Shown here piece after piece: positions 8,478 to 18,020 of a DNA stretch of 59,120 nucleotides. The notes under the pieces are model-generated. The model was given only the letters and a program-made list of their open reading frames with translations. It was not told the DNA's origin and made no database searches. Every line of letters starts with the position of its first letter. Position 1 is the first letter of the stretch. Source of the stretch: an uncultured Hyphomonadaceae bacterium (lineage in GTDB: Bacteria; Pseudomonadota; Alphaproteobacteria; Caulobacterales; Hyphomonadaceae); contig CAJXOF010000011.1 in assembly GCA_913057945.1 (NCBI GenBank), positions 1 to 59,120 on the forward strand, in the 5' to 3' direction. The position numbers and the translations under genes are program-made.

Positions 8478-9565
8478 CAGGCGGCCTCCCCAGACATCGC
8501 CCCCTCCAAGTGCGCCAGATGAGGCGCGAGGTCCAGTCCCTGGGACGCGATCCAGGCCGGATCGTAATAAGTATCGAGGTAGCGCTCACCGCCATCACAG
8601 ATGAGCGTGGCGACACTTCCAGACTGTCCGGCGGTGCGCATTTCCTTCATCAGATTCAACGCGGCCCAGACATTCGTGCCGGTGGACCCACCGCAGCGAC
8701 GCCCGAGCAGGCCCTGCAGCCAATGGATTGTTGCGATGGACGCCGCATCCGGCACGCGCATCATCCGGTCTATCACATTCGGCTGGAACGAGGCTTCGAC
8801 GCGGGGCCGCCCGATGCCTTCGATCCGCGATTTGGTCCCAATACGGATATCCGGGTCGCCGGTCTCGTAATGATCGTAGAAGACCGAGTTTTCCGGGTCA
8901 GCGACACAAAGCGAGGTCTTTGCGGCAATATCACAGCGATAGCGGATGAACCGCCCGATCGTGGCCGAAGTGCCGCCGGTCCCGGCGCTCATCACCACCC
9001 AGTCCGGCAGGGCATGGGCCTCCATGGCCAATTGCGAGAACAGGCTTTCGGCAATGTTGTTGTTGCCGCGCCAATCGGTAACACGCTCGGCATAGGTGAA
9101 CTGGTCCATGTAATGGCCGCCCAGCTCGGCGGTGATCCGTTGCGCCTCGGCATAGATGTCGGCGGGCGGAACGGCCCGGGTCTCGCCGCCATAGAACGCG
9201 ATCTGGTCGATCTTGCTACGCGAGACGCCCTCCTGCACGACCGCGATGAACCGCAGGCCCAAGAGACGCGCAAAGTAGGCCTCCGACACGGCGGTGGAGC
9301 CAGACGAGCTTTCCACGATCACCGTGTCCGGCCCGATCCAGCCATTGCAGAGCGCGAACAGGTAGAGCGAGCGCGCGAGGCGGTGCTTCAAACTGCCGGT
9401 TGGATGCGTCGACTCATCCTTCAGGTAAAGCGTCTGGTCCGGAAAGCCGGGCAGGTCCACCTTGATCAGATGTGTGTCGGCAGACCGGTTGAAGTCGGCA
9501 TTGATGCGCTGCACGGCTTCACGGACCCAGCGCCGCCTGTCCCAGTCGAGATGTGAAATGTCCAA
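8477..9565 (-). CDS. PLP-dependent cysteine synthase/desulfhydrase family (Cds1-like)
   Basis: Fold-type II PLP enzyme of 362 residues. KDESTHPTGSLKHR carries the PLP-binding Lys, SSSGSTAVSEAYFARLLG is the substrate loop, and SAGTGGTSATIGR is the phosphate-binding loop. The closest remembered relative is the mycobacterial L-cysteine desulfhydrase Cds1 (cysteine to pyruvate, ammonia and sulfide), but cysteine synthase activity is not excluded. The frame is open far upstream to 9952, but that part is antisense-like noise across the topoisomerase gene. A TTG at 9565 preceded by AGGGGG is the likely start, because homology begins at DISHLDW. It is translationally coupled to arsC. Confidence 0.85.
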   Translation of the reverse strand: MDISHLDWDRRRWVREAVQRINADFNRSADTHLIKVDLPGFPDQTLYLKDESTHPTGSLKHRLARSLYLFALCNGWIGPDTVIVESSSGSTAVSEAYFARLLGLRFIAVVQEGVSRSKIDQIAFYGGETRAVPPADIYAEAQRITAELGGHYMDQFTYAERVTDWRGNNNIAESLFSQLAMEAHALPDWVVMSAGTGGTSATIGRFIRYRCDIAAKTSLCVADPENSVFYDHYETGDPDIRIGTKSRIEGIGRPRVEASFQPNVIDRMMRVPDAASIATIHWLQGLLGRRCGGSTGTNVWAALNLMKEMRTAGQSGSVATLICDGGERYLDTYYDPAWIASQGLDLAPHLAHLEGAMSGEAA

Positions 9566-9644
9566 GTCTGCCCCCTGCTCCGACCGATCTGGAGGCCACC
9601 ATAGAGGCTTGCCCCGGCAGGGCAATTGCAGCGCGCAGCCTTTG

Positions 9645-10640
9645 TCAGGCTTGCGGTTGTACAGCCTCCAGCACGGCGAGCAGGAGCGCCTCGCCCTCAA
9701 GGTCTTCCGCCTCCTCGCAGACCTGATGCGGGCGATGCTTGTCACGCGCAAGGTCGAGGATTGCGGGATGGATGTAAGAGGATTTCGCAATGGCCGGCGT
9801 GTTGCCCAGCGCGCCCGCTGCGGCATGGGTAATCGCCTTGACCGTAACGCTCTCGGCGCGGGCCAGCGCATCGACGGCGGCGACACTGCCTTTCCATGTC
9901 CGGAAATCCTTGGCCGTGAAAGAGAGACCCAGCGTTTCCTGAATATACTCATTCACGTCCTGCGCAGCTGGCCGGACCTTGCGGGACCGGAACAGGAAGG
10001 TGCCCTTCTCAGCCATCAGCCCATCCAGCGTCTTCGCGAGAAGCTTGTCGCGCACAGTGACGCGGCGCGGCGTGCCGCCCTTGCCCTTATAGGCACAAAT
10101 GATCTTGCGGCCTTCGATCTGAACATGCGACTTGCGCAGGCTGACCGCGCCATAGGTCTTGCGGCCCGACCGGCCGATGCGCAGCGCGCCCCGGTCCAGC
10201 AGGCGGACAATGGCGGCGAGGCGGAACTCGCGCGGGCAATCCGAATAGGTGAGATCATGGCGCACGCGGCGGCGTAGCTCTGGCAAGGCGTGGCCGAAGG
10301 CGATCAGGTCATCGAACTTGGCCGAGTTGCGCGCCGCCGACCATGTGGGGTGGTAGCGGTATTGGAGACGGCCCGCCTCGTCGCGTCCGGTGGCCTGGAT
10401 GTGGCCGCGCGGATTGGGGCAGATCCAGATGTCGTGCCAGGCGGGTGGCAGGACGAGCGCGCGGCATCGCTCGGCGCGTTTGCCCTTCAGGGTCTGGCCC
10501 TTGTCATCCTTGTAGGTGAAGCCTGTGCCGCACCGCCGCCGGGTCCAGCCGGGCTTCGACGGGTCTGAGCGCACAAGGCCAATGGCCTCTGCCGTCACGC
10601 CTTCGCGGCAGAGCGTCTCCGAATCTGAGCTGAAGGGCAT
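9645..10640 (-). CDS. DNA topoisomerase IB (eukaryote/poxvirus-like)
   Basis: Relaxes supercoiled DNA through a 3'-phosphotyrosyl intermediate. The 331-residue length matches bacterial TopIB. An N-terminal domain (GFTYKDDKGQTL, LVLPPAWHDIWICP, GHIQATGRDEAGRLQYRYH) is followed by the catalytic domain: an active-site Arg region (LRIGRSGRKTYGAVSLRKSHV), KDFRTWKGSV, and the nucleophile Y289 in SSYIHPAIL. No accessory genes surround it. It sits head to head with a lipoprotein hydrolase gene, with a 115-base shared promoter region (10641-10755), and 79 bases upstream of the Cds1-like gene. Confidence 0.93.
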   Translation of the reverse strand: MPFSSDSETLCREGVTAEAIGLVRSDPSKPGWTRRRCGTGFTYKDDKGQTLKGKRAERCRALVLPPAWHDIWICPNPRGHIQATGRDEAGRLQYRYHPTWSAARNSAKFDDLIAFGHALPELRRRVRHDLTYSDCPREFRLAAIVRLLDRGALRIGRSGRKTYGAVSLRKSHVQIEGRKIICAYKGKGGTPRRVTVRDKLLAKTLDGLMAEKGTFLFRSRKVRPAAQDVNEYIQETLGLSFTAKDFRTWKGSVAAVDALARAESVTVKAITHAAAGALGNTPAIAKSSYIHPAILDLARDKHRPHQVCEEAEDLEGEALLLAVLEAVQPQA

Positions 10641-10755
10641 GGCGTGTCTCTCAGGTGAATGCCGGGATCAACGATCCATCTGTCGAGACGGTTCCCGCTC
10701 CAGCATGTTTGGACTGAGGCAGATTTCAGGTAGGGTAGTTGGAGGGGAGAACACC

Positions 10756-11634
10756 ATGAAGAACTTGATTCTGATCGCCGCCGCGCTCACGCTCATGTCT
10801 GGCTGCACGAGTCTGAACGAAGCCACTGAAACTTCGCCGACATATGATACCGAGTATCCGCCAGCGCTGAATGAGCTGAACTTCCAGAGCGATGGAAAGC
10901 GCCTGAACGGGTTGATGTACATCGCCGACGGGCCCGGCCCCCATCCCACCGCGCTCTTGCTGCATGGCTTTCCCGGAAACGAGAAGAATCTCGATCTCGC
11001 ACAGGCCCTGCGGGCGGACGGGTTCAACGTCCTGTTCTTCCACTATCGCGGCGCGTGGGGCAGCGAGGGAACATTCTCATTCACGCATGTGATCGAAGAC
11101 GTGGCCGCGGCGACGGACTTCCTGCGTGCCAATGCGGAGACCTATCGCACCAATCCGGACAAGCTTATCCTGATCGGGCATTCCATGGGCGGGTTCGCTG
11201 CGCTGGCCGCTGGCGCGAAGGATGAAACCATTGCCTGCACCGCAGGGCTGGCTCCTGCGAATTTCGGCGTCGTGGCGAATGTTCTTGCGGCAGATCCGGA
11301 CAGGAAAGCGGGCTTCATCGCTTATGGCGATTCCCTGCAGATGCTGGCGGACACGGATGGCGCAACCCTGGTGAGCGAACTGATCGACAATAGCGAGGCG
11401 TTTGACGCCCTTAGCTACGCCCCCAGCTTCGCGAACCGTTCGGTGCTGATTGTTGGAGCGGACAAGGATGAAGCCGTACCGCTGGACGCCATCGTCAGGC
11501 CGCTGATTGAAACCTACAAGTCAGAGCCGGGTGTCGAGACGACAGGCGTAGTGCTTTCCGGCGATCACTCCTTCTCGTGGTCACGAGACGCCCTGATCGA
11601 CACGGTTCTTGGCTGGACAGACGGCTGCCGTTAG
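10756..11634 (+). CDS. Alpha/beta hydrolase lipoprotein
   Basis: Lipid-anchored hydrolase of 292 residues. The start at 10756 is set by a strong RBS (GGAGGGGAGA) and by a lipoprotein signal peptide with lipobox MSGC (C17). The frame is open upstream but lacks sense there. Catalytic elements are GHSMGG with nucleophile S143, an acid in GADKDEAVPL, and His in SGDHSF. An oxyanion HGFPGNEKN motif is near the start of the fold. Substrate unknown; similar enzymes cleave esters or peptides at the cell surface. Its last 4 bases overlap the end of dnaJ on the other strand. Confidence 0.88.
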   Translation: MKNLILIAAALTLMSGCTSLNEATETSPTYDTEYPPALNELNFQSDGKRLNGLMYIADGPGPHPTALLLHGFPGNEKNLDLAQALRADGFNVLFFHYRGAWGSEGTFSFTHVIEDVAAATDFLRANAETYRTNPDKLILIGHSMGGFAALAAGAKDETIACTAGLAPANFGVVANVLAADPDRKAGFIAYGDSLQMLADTDGATLVSELIDNSEAFDALSYAPSFANRSVLIVGADKDEAVPLDAIVRPLIETYKSEPGVETTGVVLSGDHSFSWSRDALIDTVLGWTDGCR

Positions 11635-12788
11635 TTCGGGCGATGCTCGTCGGCATCGCCGCTCCAGAAACGCTTGATGCGACCAAGGAAGCCTTCGCTT
11701 TCCGGATGGCAGTCGGCGCCGGTGCAGTCGCAGAATTCCCGCAACAACTCTTTCTGGCGCGCGGTCATGTTGCGTGGGGTTTCCACGAACATTTCCACGA
11801 ACAGGTCGCCCGTATGGCCTGACTGGCGCACCGAGGGCATGCCCTTGCCGCGCAGGCGCAGCTTGCGGCCGGTCTGGGCGCCTTCCGGCACCACGACGCG
11901 GGCACGGCCGCCATCAATGGTCGGGATTTCAATCTCGCCGCCCAGCGCGGCGGTCGCCATCGGCACGGGCGCGCGGCAATAGAGGTTCGGGCCGTCGCGT
12001 TCAAAGATGTCATGCTCGACAACATCGACGAAGATGTAGAGGTCGCCGCTCGGCCCGCCCTGGTCACCGGGCTCACCTTCGCCGGACAGGCGGATGCGCA
12101 TACCGCTTTCGACGCCCGCCGGGATTTTCACCTGCAGCTTGCGCTCTTCGCGGACCTGGCCGACGCCGCCGCATTCCTTGCAGGGCTTCTTGATGATCTT
12201 GCCCTTGCCGGCGCAGCGCACGCAGGTGCGCTCCATCGTGAAGAAGCCTTGCTGGGCGCGCACGCGGCCATGGCCGTCGCAGGTCTCGCAGGTTTCCGGC
12301 TTGGTGCCGGGTGCGGCGCCGGAGCCGTCACAGCCGGTGCAAGGCACGGCCTGGGGCACATGAATGGTTTCTTCCTTGCCTTCCCAGGCCTCGGCCAGCG
12401 TGATTTCGAGGTCGTAGCGAAGGTCTGCGCCGCGCTGTGGGCCACCCCGGCGACGTCCGCCGCCAAAGCCGCCTGCGCCGAAGACCTGGCTGAACAGGTC
12501 GGAGAAGATGTCTTCCGGATTGCCGCCCTGCCCGAACGGATTGCCGCCGCCCCCGCCGCCATTCTCGAAGGCCGCATGGCCAAACCGGTCATAGGCGCCA
12601 CGCTTCTGAGCATCGCTCAGGACAGCATAGGCTTCGCCTACTTCCTTGAATTTCTCTTCGGCTTCAGGATTCCCGGCATTCTGGTCCGGATGATACTTCA
12701 TCGCCAGTTTGCGGTAGGCGGACTTGAGCTGTTTCTCGTCCGCGTCCTTGGATACGCCCAAAATCTCGTAATAGTCGCGCTTGCTCAT
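11631..12788 (-). CDS. dnaJ: Chaperone protein DnaJ
   Basis: Hsp40 co-chaperone that delivers clients to DnaK and stimulates its ATPase. The 385-residue chain shows the J-domain with HPD in KYHPDQN, a Gly-rich linker (GGGGGGNPFGQGG), four CxxCxGxG zinc-binding repeats (CTGCDGSG, CETCDGHG, CVRCAGKG, CKECGGVG), and the C-terminal substrate-binding domains. It is a complete type-I DnaJ. dnaK is not adjacent, although in many bacteria it lies directly upstream. A candidate heat-shock promoter is noted upstream. The end overlaps the convergent hydrolase gene by 4 bases. Confidence 0.98.
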   Translation of the reverse strand: MSKRDYYEILGVSKDADEKQLKSAYRKLAMKYHPDQNAGNPEAEEKFKEVGEAYAVLSDAQKRGAYDRFGHAAFENGGGGGGNPFGQGGNPEDIFSDLFSQVFGAGGFGGGRRRGGPQRGADLRYDLEITLAEAWEGKEETIHVPQAVPCTGCDGSGAAPGTKPETCETCDGHGRVRAQQGFFTMERTCVRCAGKGKIIKKPCKECGGVGQVREERKLQVKIPAGVESGMRIRLSGEGEPGDQGGPSGDLYIFVDVVEHDIFERDGPNLYCRAPVPMATAALGGEIEIPTIDGGRARVVVPEGAQTGRKLRLRGKGMPSVRQSGHTGDLFVEMFVETPRNMTARQKELLREFCDCTGADCHPESEGFLGRIKRFWSGDADEHRPN

Positions 12789-12831
12789 GGAATGGCTATC
12801 GTCTTCCAGGATTGTCTCAGATCAGCCGCAC

Positions 12832-12860
12832 ATGTGGGGGACACGTGTGCCGGGTGCAAG
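12832..12860 (-). promoter_or_regulatory. Candidate RpoH-type promoter for dnaJ
   Basis: On the minus strand, CTTG (12860-12857) is followed after 17 bases by CCCCACAT (12839-12832), about 45 bases before the dnaJ start. The -35 and the spacing fit the alphaproteobacterial sigma-32 pattern (CTTG, 17-18 bases, CYTATNT), but the -10 matches only partly. This is a suggestion based on position. Confidence 0.3.
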
Positions 12861-12895
12861 GGAATGTCACAGATTGCGCCGCGTCAGGACCCGCT

Positions 12896-14224
12896 TCAGC
12901 TTGGACCGGTTTGCCCGGTCGGGAAGGACTGGACGCCTCCCTCGACGAGTTCCGGGCCGCCCGGCTGTATCTGCATGACGGCCAGCCCGCGCTCGGATGT
13001 GCCGTCAATGCGGAAGCGGAACAGGCCATTGACCCCGAAAAAGCCGTCCGGATCGGTGACGCCGCCATAGGTGAGGCTGTCATCGGCGGCGAGCCGCACG
13101 GTCAGCGCCGCGGCATCATAGGCAAGCGCAGCCAGGTCGGTGGGCGCGCGGCCATAGATCCGGCGATAGGTGTCGCTGAACGCGCTCTTGTTGCCTGGGT
13201 CTGTGGAGGCGTAGAGGCCGCCGCGCAGGGTCGGCTCCCGCCAGATGCTGGAATCATCCCAATAGGAGGTACCGATCAGCTTCACCTGCCGCATGTCGAC
13301 CCCATTATAGGGCAGCAGCGGCGCAACCGAGAGCAGCTTCACGCCCCGTTCCGGGATCATCACGGCTACACGGCCCGGACGTCCGGCCAGTTCGGATTTG
13401 AGGACACTGGCGATCTGGCGTGCTTCGGCGCCGGCGCCGCTGCCCTCGCCATAAAAGGCAGATGCCGCCACAACAGCACCAAGCCGGGAAGCTTCAAACC
13501 GCATCGCGGCCTCGACCTGGCGGCCATATGCAGAGCGCGGCCCGAGGAAAACGAATGTGTCAACGCCGCGCGCCGCCACATATTCCATGACACGGCGGAC
13601 TTCTTCGTCCGGTGAGATCGAGGCGAGATAAGCCCCGCCGCCGGCCGCAGAGCGGTCATTCGAGAAGGCGATGACGGGAATGTCTTCCTCACGGGCCATT
13701 TCGCGCACAGTTTTCACGTTTTCGCCAAAGAGCGGGCCAAGGATCACGTCCACCTTGTCTTCGAAAGCCTCATCGGTGCGGGCCTCCGCCACGGACGTCT
13801 TGCCGGCCGTGTCCTTGGGAATGATCAGGAAGTCCTTGTCGGCATATTCAAAGAGGGCCAGCTCGATCCCCGCCAGCATGCTCTCGGCCTCGGCGCGGAC
13901 ATTGGCGTTCGGATGCGAGAACGGCAGCAGCACGGCGGCGCGCTTGATCTCGCGGCCCTGCATGAAGGGCGGGGTCAGCCCCCGGTCGCCACGAGCGCGC
14001 GAGGCATCACCAAGGTCTTCCATGTCGCCGATCTGGATATCTTCGCCCGGCGTATCGCCCAGGTCGCGCGGTACACCCGTGACGGGTTCCTCGCGGGGCT
14101 GTCCGGTGCCGATGGGCACTGGCTGGCGAGCGGGCGCTGTGGCACAGGCGGTGGCCAGAAGCAGCGATGCCAACAGAAGACTTGGCGTGGGAAGCTTCCT
14201 GAGCAATGGTTGAAGCAATGTCAT
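12896..14224 (-). CDS. LpoA-like penicillin-binding protein activator lipoprotein
   Basis: A 442-residue outer-membrane-type lipoprotein: a hydrophobic signal with lipobox ATAC (C27), a Pro-rich linker, then a periplasmic-binding-protein (type I) fold that starts at AAVLLPFSHPNANVRAEAESMLAGIELA. In gammaproteobacteria LpoA activates PBP1A. The PBP1A-type gene at 21422 is a possible partner. Neighbours support the call: rsmI is divergent at its 5' end and yraN follows rsmI, the same trio as rsmI/lpoA/yraN in E. coli, but with yraN joined to rsmI. The first 19 bases overlap the rsmI start region head to head. Confidence 0.8.
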   Translation of the reverse strand: MTLLQPLLRKLPTPSLLLASLLLATACATAPARQPVPIGTGQPREEPVTGVPRDLGDTPGEDIQIGDMEDLGDASRARGDRGLTPPFMQGREIKRAAVLLPFSHPNANVRAEAESMLAGIELALFEYADKDFLIIPKDTAGKTSVAEARTDEAFEDKVDVILGPLFGENVKTVREMAREEDIPVIAFSNDRSAAGGGAYLASISPDEEVRRVMEYVAARGVDTFVFLGPRSAYGRQVEAAMRFEASRLGAVVAASAFYGEGSGAGAEARQIASVLKSELAGRPGRVAVMIPERGVKLLSVAPLLPYNGVDMRQVKLIGTSYWDDSSIWREPTLRGGLYASTDPGNKSAFSDTYRRIYGRAPTDLAALAYDAAALTVRLAADDSLTYGGVTDPDGFFGVNGLFRFRIDGTSERGLAVMQIQPGGPELVEGGVQSFPTGQTGPS

Positions 14225-15138
14225 CTCCTGATCCTTCTGACTCCGGGGCGATTCCCGCCTTTGGCGACTCTAGGCCCGGCCATCCCAAGGGGCAACCGGC
14301 AGTATCTCTGGATCCGGGCCTGTATGTGGTCTCGACCCCAATCGGTAATCTGCGCGACATCACCCTGCGCGCGCTGGACGTGCTGGCCGCTGCCGATGAA
14401 GTGCTGGCAGAGGACACACGCGTCGCCGGAAAGCTGATGTCTGCCTATGGGCTTAAGGTGCGGCTCAGCCCCTATCATGACCACAATGGGGCGGAACGGA
14501 GACCGGGCCTGATCCGCGCGCTGCAGGGCGGCGCAAAGATCGCGCTGATCTCTGACGCCGGCACGCCCCTTGTGTCCGATCCGGGCTGGAAGCTCGCGCA
14601 TGAAGCCCTAGAAGCGGGCGTGAAGGTCATCCCCATTCCGGGCGCCTCGGCCATGCTGGCGGGATTGGTCGCCAGCGGCCTACCAAGTGACAAATTCCTG
14701 TTTGCAGGCTTCCTGCCGCCAAAATCCGGCGCGCGGAAATCTGCCGCCGAAGCGCTGAAAGCGGTGCCGGGCACGTTGATCTTCTATGAGAGCGGGCCGC
14801 GCCTCGCCGATGCGCTGGCAGACCTTGCCTCTGTGCTGGGGGAACGCGACGCGGCGGTGACGCGGGAATTGACCAAGATGTTCGAGGAAACCCGAAGGGG
14901 TACGCTGCCCGAATTGGCTGCGCATTATGCCGAAGCCGGCCCGCCGCGCGGCGAGATCGTGTTGCTCGTCGGCCCGCCGGGGGAACATGAGGTGACGCCG
15001 GAACGCCTCGACGCCGCCCTGCGCGATGCGCTGGATGGCCAGCCGACCAAGGCCGCCGCGAATGCCGTGGCCGAGGCGCTGGGCCTGCCGAAGCGCGAAG
15101 TCTACCAGCGGGCGCTGCAATTGAAGGCCGATGGCTGA
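14206..15138 (+). CDS. rsmI: 16S rRNA (cytidine-1402-2'-O)-methyltransferase
   Basis: Methylates the 2'-OH of C1402 in 16S rRNA using SAM. The core begins at [22 protein letters not shown] and continues with [38 protein letters not shown] and [13 protein letters not shown], all diagnostic for the tetrapyrrole-methylase fold of RsmI. There is an extra N-terminal stretch of about 40 residues. The start could be the ATG at 14206 or at 14218; neither has a strong RBS. The start overlaps the divergent LpoA-like gene, and the end overlaps yraN by 8 bases. Confidence 0.95.
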   Translation: MVEAMSSPDPSDSGAIPAFGDSRPGHPKGQPAVSLDPGLYVVSTPIGNLRDITLRALDVLAAADEVLAEDTRVAGKLMSAYGLKVRLSPYHDHNGAERRPGLIRALQGGAKIALISDAGTPLVSDPGWKLAHEALEAGVKVIPIPGASAMLAGLVASGLPSDKFLFAGFLPPKSGARKSAAEALKAVPGTLIFYESGPRLADALADLASVLGERDAAVTRELTKMFEETRRGTLPELAAHYAEAGPPRGEIVLLVGPPGEHEVTPERLDAALRDALDGQPTKAAANAVAEALGLPKREVYQRALQLKADG

Positions 15139-15517
15139 GGGGCGCGCCCCGAGTGCCAAGCGCACGGCCGCAGAGAAACGCGGCCGCACAGGCGAGACAC
15201 TCGCCGCCCTCTTCCTCCGCCTCAAGGGCTATCGCATCCTCGCGCAGCGCGTGCGTACACCGGTCGGCGAAATTGATCTGATTGCGGAGAAAGCGGGCGT
15301 GATCGCCTTTGTCGAGGTAAAGGCGCGCAGGCAGGCAGATGCCGCCCTCGGGGCCGTGACGCCGCACTCCTGGCAACGCATCGCCCGCGCCGCAGACCAC
15401 TGGATGGCGCGCCGCCCCCATTATGCAGATTATGGCTGGCGCTATGACATTATCGCCATCGCGCCGAGACGCCTGCCCGTTCACATCCGCGATGCCTGGC
15501 GGCCGGGGCTGGCCTAG
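15131..15517 (+). CDS. yraN: YraN / UPF0102 family nuclease-like protein
   Basis: A 128-residue member of UPF0102. The restriction-endonuclease-like core is visible: [20 protein letters not shown], then [25 protein letters not shown], which holds the E-D-ExK-type residues of the PD-(D/E)XK fold. Biochemical function is not established for most members. It overlaps rsmI by 8 bases, a conserved pairing. Its stop codon overlaps that of the convergent MFS gene within CTAG (15514-15517). Confidence 0.93.
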   Translation: MAEGRAPSAKRTAAEKRGRTGETLAALFLRLKGYRILAQRVRTPVGEIDLIAEKAGVIAFVEVKARRQADAALGAVTPHSWQRIARAADHWMARRPHYADYGWRYDIIAIAPRRLPVHIRDAWRPGLA

Positions 15518-16749
15518 GCTTTCGGTTGGGTCTTCGCACGCTTGCGATAGACACGGGTGAGCGGGCTTTTGGCCATCGGGATGTAGCGGGATTTCTTGCC
15601 CACGATGCCCGGCCGCTTGAAACCGATGCGCAGCAGGCTGAACACAGCCAGAGCGACATAGATGATCGCGATATACCAGAACAGCGTTGCCGGCTCGAAT
15701 GCGTCCATGACCAGTGCGCCCGCCAGCGCCCCGACGACCGATCCGACCCCATACAGCAGAAGCAGGCCGCCGCTGGTGGCGACCGCCTTGCCGGCAGCCG
15801 CATGGTCGTTTGCATGGGCGCAACAAATGCCAAAGACGGGAATGATGAAGGCGCCAAACAGGAAGCTGAAGCCCAGCAGCGCATTGTCCGAAAGGTCCGC
15901 GAAGCTGGCCAGCAGGGCCGAAGCCCCCGCCCCCAACAGCGCACTGCCGACGATGACATAGCGACGGTCCACCTTGTCCGACAGCGAGCCCATCGGGAAC
16001 TGGAACAGGCCCGCGCCGATAATGGCCGCGCTCATGAAGGCGGCGATCATGGCCGAGCCATAGCCAATTTCCTGCACATAGACCGGCGCCATGCCCCAGA
16101 AGGCCGCATTGGCGAGGCCTGTGGCGGCTGCGCCGACTGCGCCGACCGGAGAGACGCGATAGAGCTGCACGATGTCGAGCTTGGCGGTTTCCAGCGGCGC
16201 AGGCGAATCCGACCGCGTCAGCGCGACCGGCACGAGCGCGATGGAGATGAGGATGGAGACCAGCACAAAGAGCTGGAAGCCTTCAGGCGGGGCTATGGCC
16301 AGCAGGCCGTTGCCGATGGTCACGGCGCCAAGGTCAACGATGCGATAGACCGATAGCACCTTGCCCCGGTTCTCGTTCGTGGCGCGCTCATTGATCCAGC
16401 TTTCCAGCACCATGGTCAGGCCCGCAAAGCTGAAGCCCGTGATGAAGCGCAGGACCGCCCAGGGCGCGGCATCAACGAACAGGATGTGCGCCAGCGCGCT
16501 GGAGGAGGCAATCGAGGCGAGCGCCACGAAGGCGCGGATATGGCCGACGCCCTTGATCATGCCCGGCACGAACCGACACCCCAGGATGAAGCCCGCATAA
16601 TAGGCGGACGCCAGCAGGCCGATCACGGCCGTAGGGAAGCCCTCAAGGTCGCCGCGCACGGACAGGAGCGTGCTCTGCAGGCCATTCCCGGCATACAGGA
16701 TGGCGGCGGCAAACAGGAGGGCAGCGATGGCGGAGATAGATTTGAACAT
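15514..16749 (-). CDS. MFS transporter (YcaD-like)
   Basis: A 411-residue integral membrane protein with about 12 predicted helices. The N-half carries [37 protein letters not shown] and [24 protein letters not shown], the latter typical of YcaD-like MFS proteins. The loop [13 protein letters not shown] is the conserved MFS loop 2/3-type motif in the second half. Its basic C-terminal tail ([18 protein letters not shown]) is cytoplasmic. Substrate unknown. It is transcribed divergently from the glutathionyl-hydroquinone reductase gene across 16750-16962. Confidence 0.88.
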   Translation of the reverse strand: MFKSISAIAALLFAAAILYAGNGLQSTLLSVRGDLEGFPTAVIGLLASAYYAGFILGCRFVPGMIKGVGHIRAFVALASIASSSALAHILFVDAAPWAVLRFITGFSFAGLTMVLESWINERATNENRGKVLSVYRIVDLGAVTIGNGLLAIAPPEGFQLFVLVSILISIALVPVALTRSDSPAPLETAKLDIVQLYRVSPVGAVGAAATGLANAAFWGMAPVYVQEIGYGSAMIAAFMSAAIIGAGLFQFPMGSLSDKVDRRYVIVGSALLGAGASALLASFADLSDNALLGFSFLFGAFIIPVFGICCAHANDHAAAGKAVATSGGLLLLYGVGSVVGALAGALVMDAFEPATLFWYIAIIYVALAVFSLLRIGFKRPGIVGKKSRYIPMAKSPLTRVYRKRAKTQPKA

Positions 16750-16962
16750 TCCGGCCTCGTGAGCGCGAGCGTTTCAGATCGGGCGGGGAGAGATTGAGCG
16801 AACACGACACAGGAAGCGACGTTCCGACGGCGCCTGTAGAAATCCCACCCCTGACTGTCAATTGCCGGACGCAGGCCCATCTTCATTCACTTGATACGGC
16901 GATGCAACCCGGCTGCGCCCGGCCCGTTGGGCTTGCAGCACAACCCGACGAGGAAGACGAAC

Positions 16963-17925
16963 ATGGCTGGCCTGCTGGTGGACGGAAACTGGACGCAAAA
17001 AGACGAATTCGCCGAGGATGACGGCAAGTTCAAACGCGAGGATTCGGCCTTCCGGAACTGGATGACGGCAGACGGCGGCCCCGGCCCGGACGGCCAGGAG
17101 GCTGTGAAGGCCGAGGTCGGCCGGTTCCATCTCTATGTTTCCTATGCCTGCCCGTGGGCGCACCGCGCGCTGATCTTTCGGCGCCTCAAGGGCCTCGAAG
17201 ACCTGATCCCGGTCAGCGTGGTGCACCCCCACATGCTGGACCATGGCTGGGAGCTGAAGGATGATTTTCCCGGCGCCACCGGAGACCCGCTCTACGGCAA
17301 AAGCTATCTGCATGAGATCTATACACACGCAAAGCCGGACTATTCCGGCAAGGTCACCGTGCCGGTCCTGTGGGACACACAGGAAGAGATGATCGTGAAC
17401 AATGAGAGCGCGGAAGTGATCCGCATTTTCAATACAGCGTTCAACGAGATCACTGGCAACACATCCGATTTCTACCCCGAAGCCCTGCGCAGCGAGATCG
17501 ATGAGGTGAATGCACGCGTCTATGAGCGGGTGAACAATGGCGTCTACAAATGTGGCTTCGCCGAGTCACAGGAGGCCTATGACGAGAATATCACGCCCCT
17601 GTTTGACACGCTGGACTGGCTGGAAGCGCGCCTGTCGGACGGCTGCGACTTCCTGGTCGGCGACCAGCTGACCGAGGCTGATATCCGCCTGTTCACGACG
17701 CTGGTCCGGTTCGATCCGGTTTATTTCGTCCACTTCAAATGCAATTTGAAAATGATCCGGCAGTATGATGCGCTGAATGCCTACCTGCAGCGGATCTATG
17801 AAATGCCGGAGGTGAAGCCGACCGTGAATTTCGACCATATCAAGCAGCACTATTATTATTCCCACAAGCACATCAATCCGTACCGGATCGTACCGCAGGG
17901 GCCGCGCGAACTGGTCGCCGACTAG
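16963..17925 (+). CDS. Glutathionyl-hydroquinone reductase (YqjG/Xi-class GST)
   Basis: Reduces glutathionyl-hydroquinones to free hydroquinones using glutathione; it protects against quinone adducts. The 320-residue length fits. The thioredoxin-like N-domain has catalytic C63 in SYACPWAHRALIFR, followed by the family motifs PVLWDTQEEMIVNNESAEVIRIFN and the C-terminal helical domain with LTEADIRLFTTLVRFDPVYFVHFKCN. The ATG at 16963 is preferred over an upstream in-frame ATG (16891) because it has GAGGAAG upstream and begins at the conserved MAGLLVDGNW. Confidence 0.94.
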   Translation: MAGLLVDGNWTQKDEFAEDDGKFKREDSAFRNWMTADGGPGPDGQEAVKAEVGRFHLYVSYACPWAHRALIFRRLKGLEDLIPVSVVHPHMLDHGWELKDDFPGATGDPLYGKSYLHEIYTHAKPDYSGKVTVPVLWDTQEEMIVNNESAEVIRIFNTAFNEITGNTSDFYPEALRSEIDEVNARVYERVNNGVYKCGFAESQEAYDENITPLFDTLDWLEARLSDGCDFLVGDQLTEADIRLFTTLVRFDPVYFVHFKCNLKMIRQYDALNAYLQRIYEMPEVKPTVNFDHIKQHYYYSHKHINPYRIVPQGPRELVAD

Positions 17926-18020
17926 GCGCGGCGGATTGGCCGCACCCCGTATTTCCCCTGATTGCAGCGCGCCGGATTGCGCGCGTAACTGCCCATCCGC
18001 TCGAAACACAGGAGAGCGAT

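Noticed and set aside
9566..9952. N-terminal extension of the cysteine desulfhydrase-like frame
   Set aside because: This part overlaps the topoisomerase gene in another frame and is Arg/Ser/Pro-rich noise. A TTG with a good RBS at 9565 starts the homologous part.
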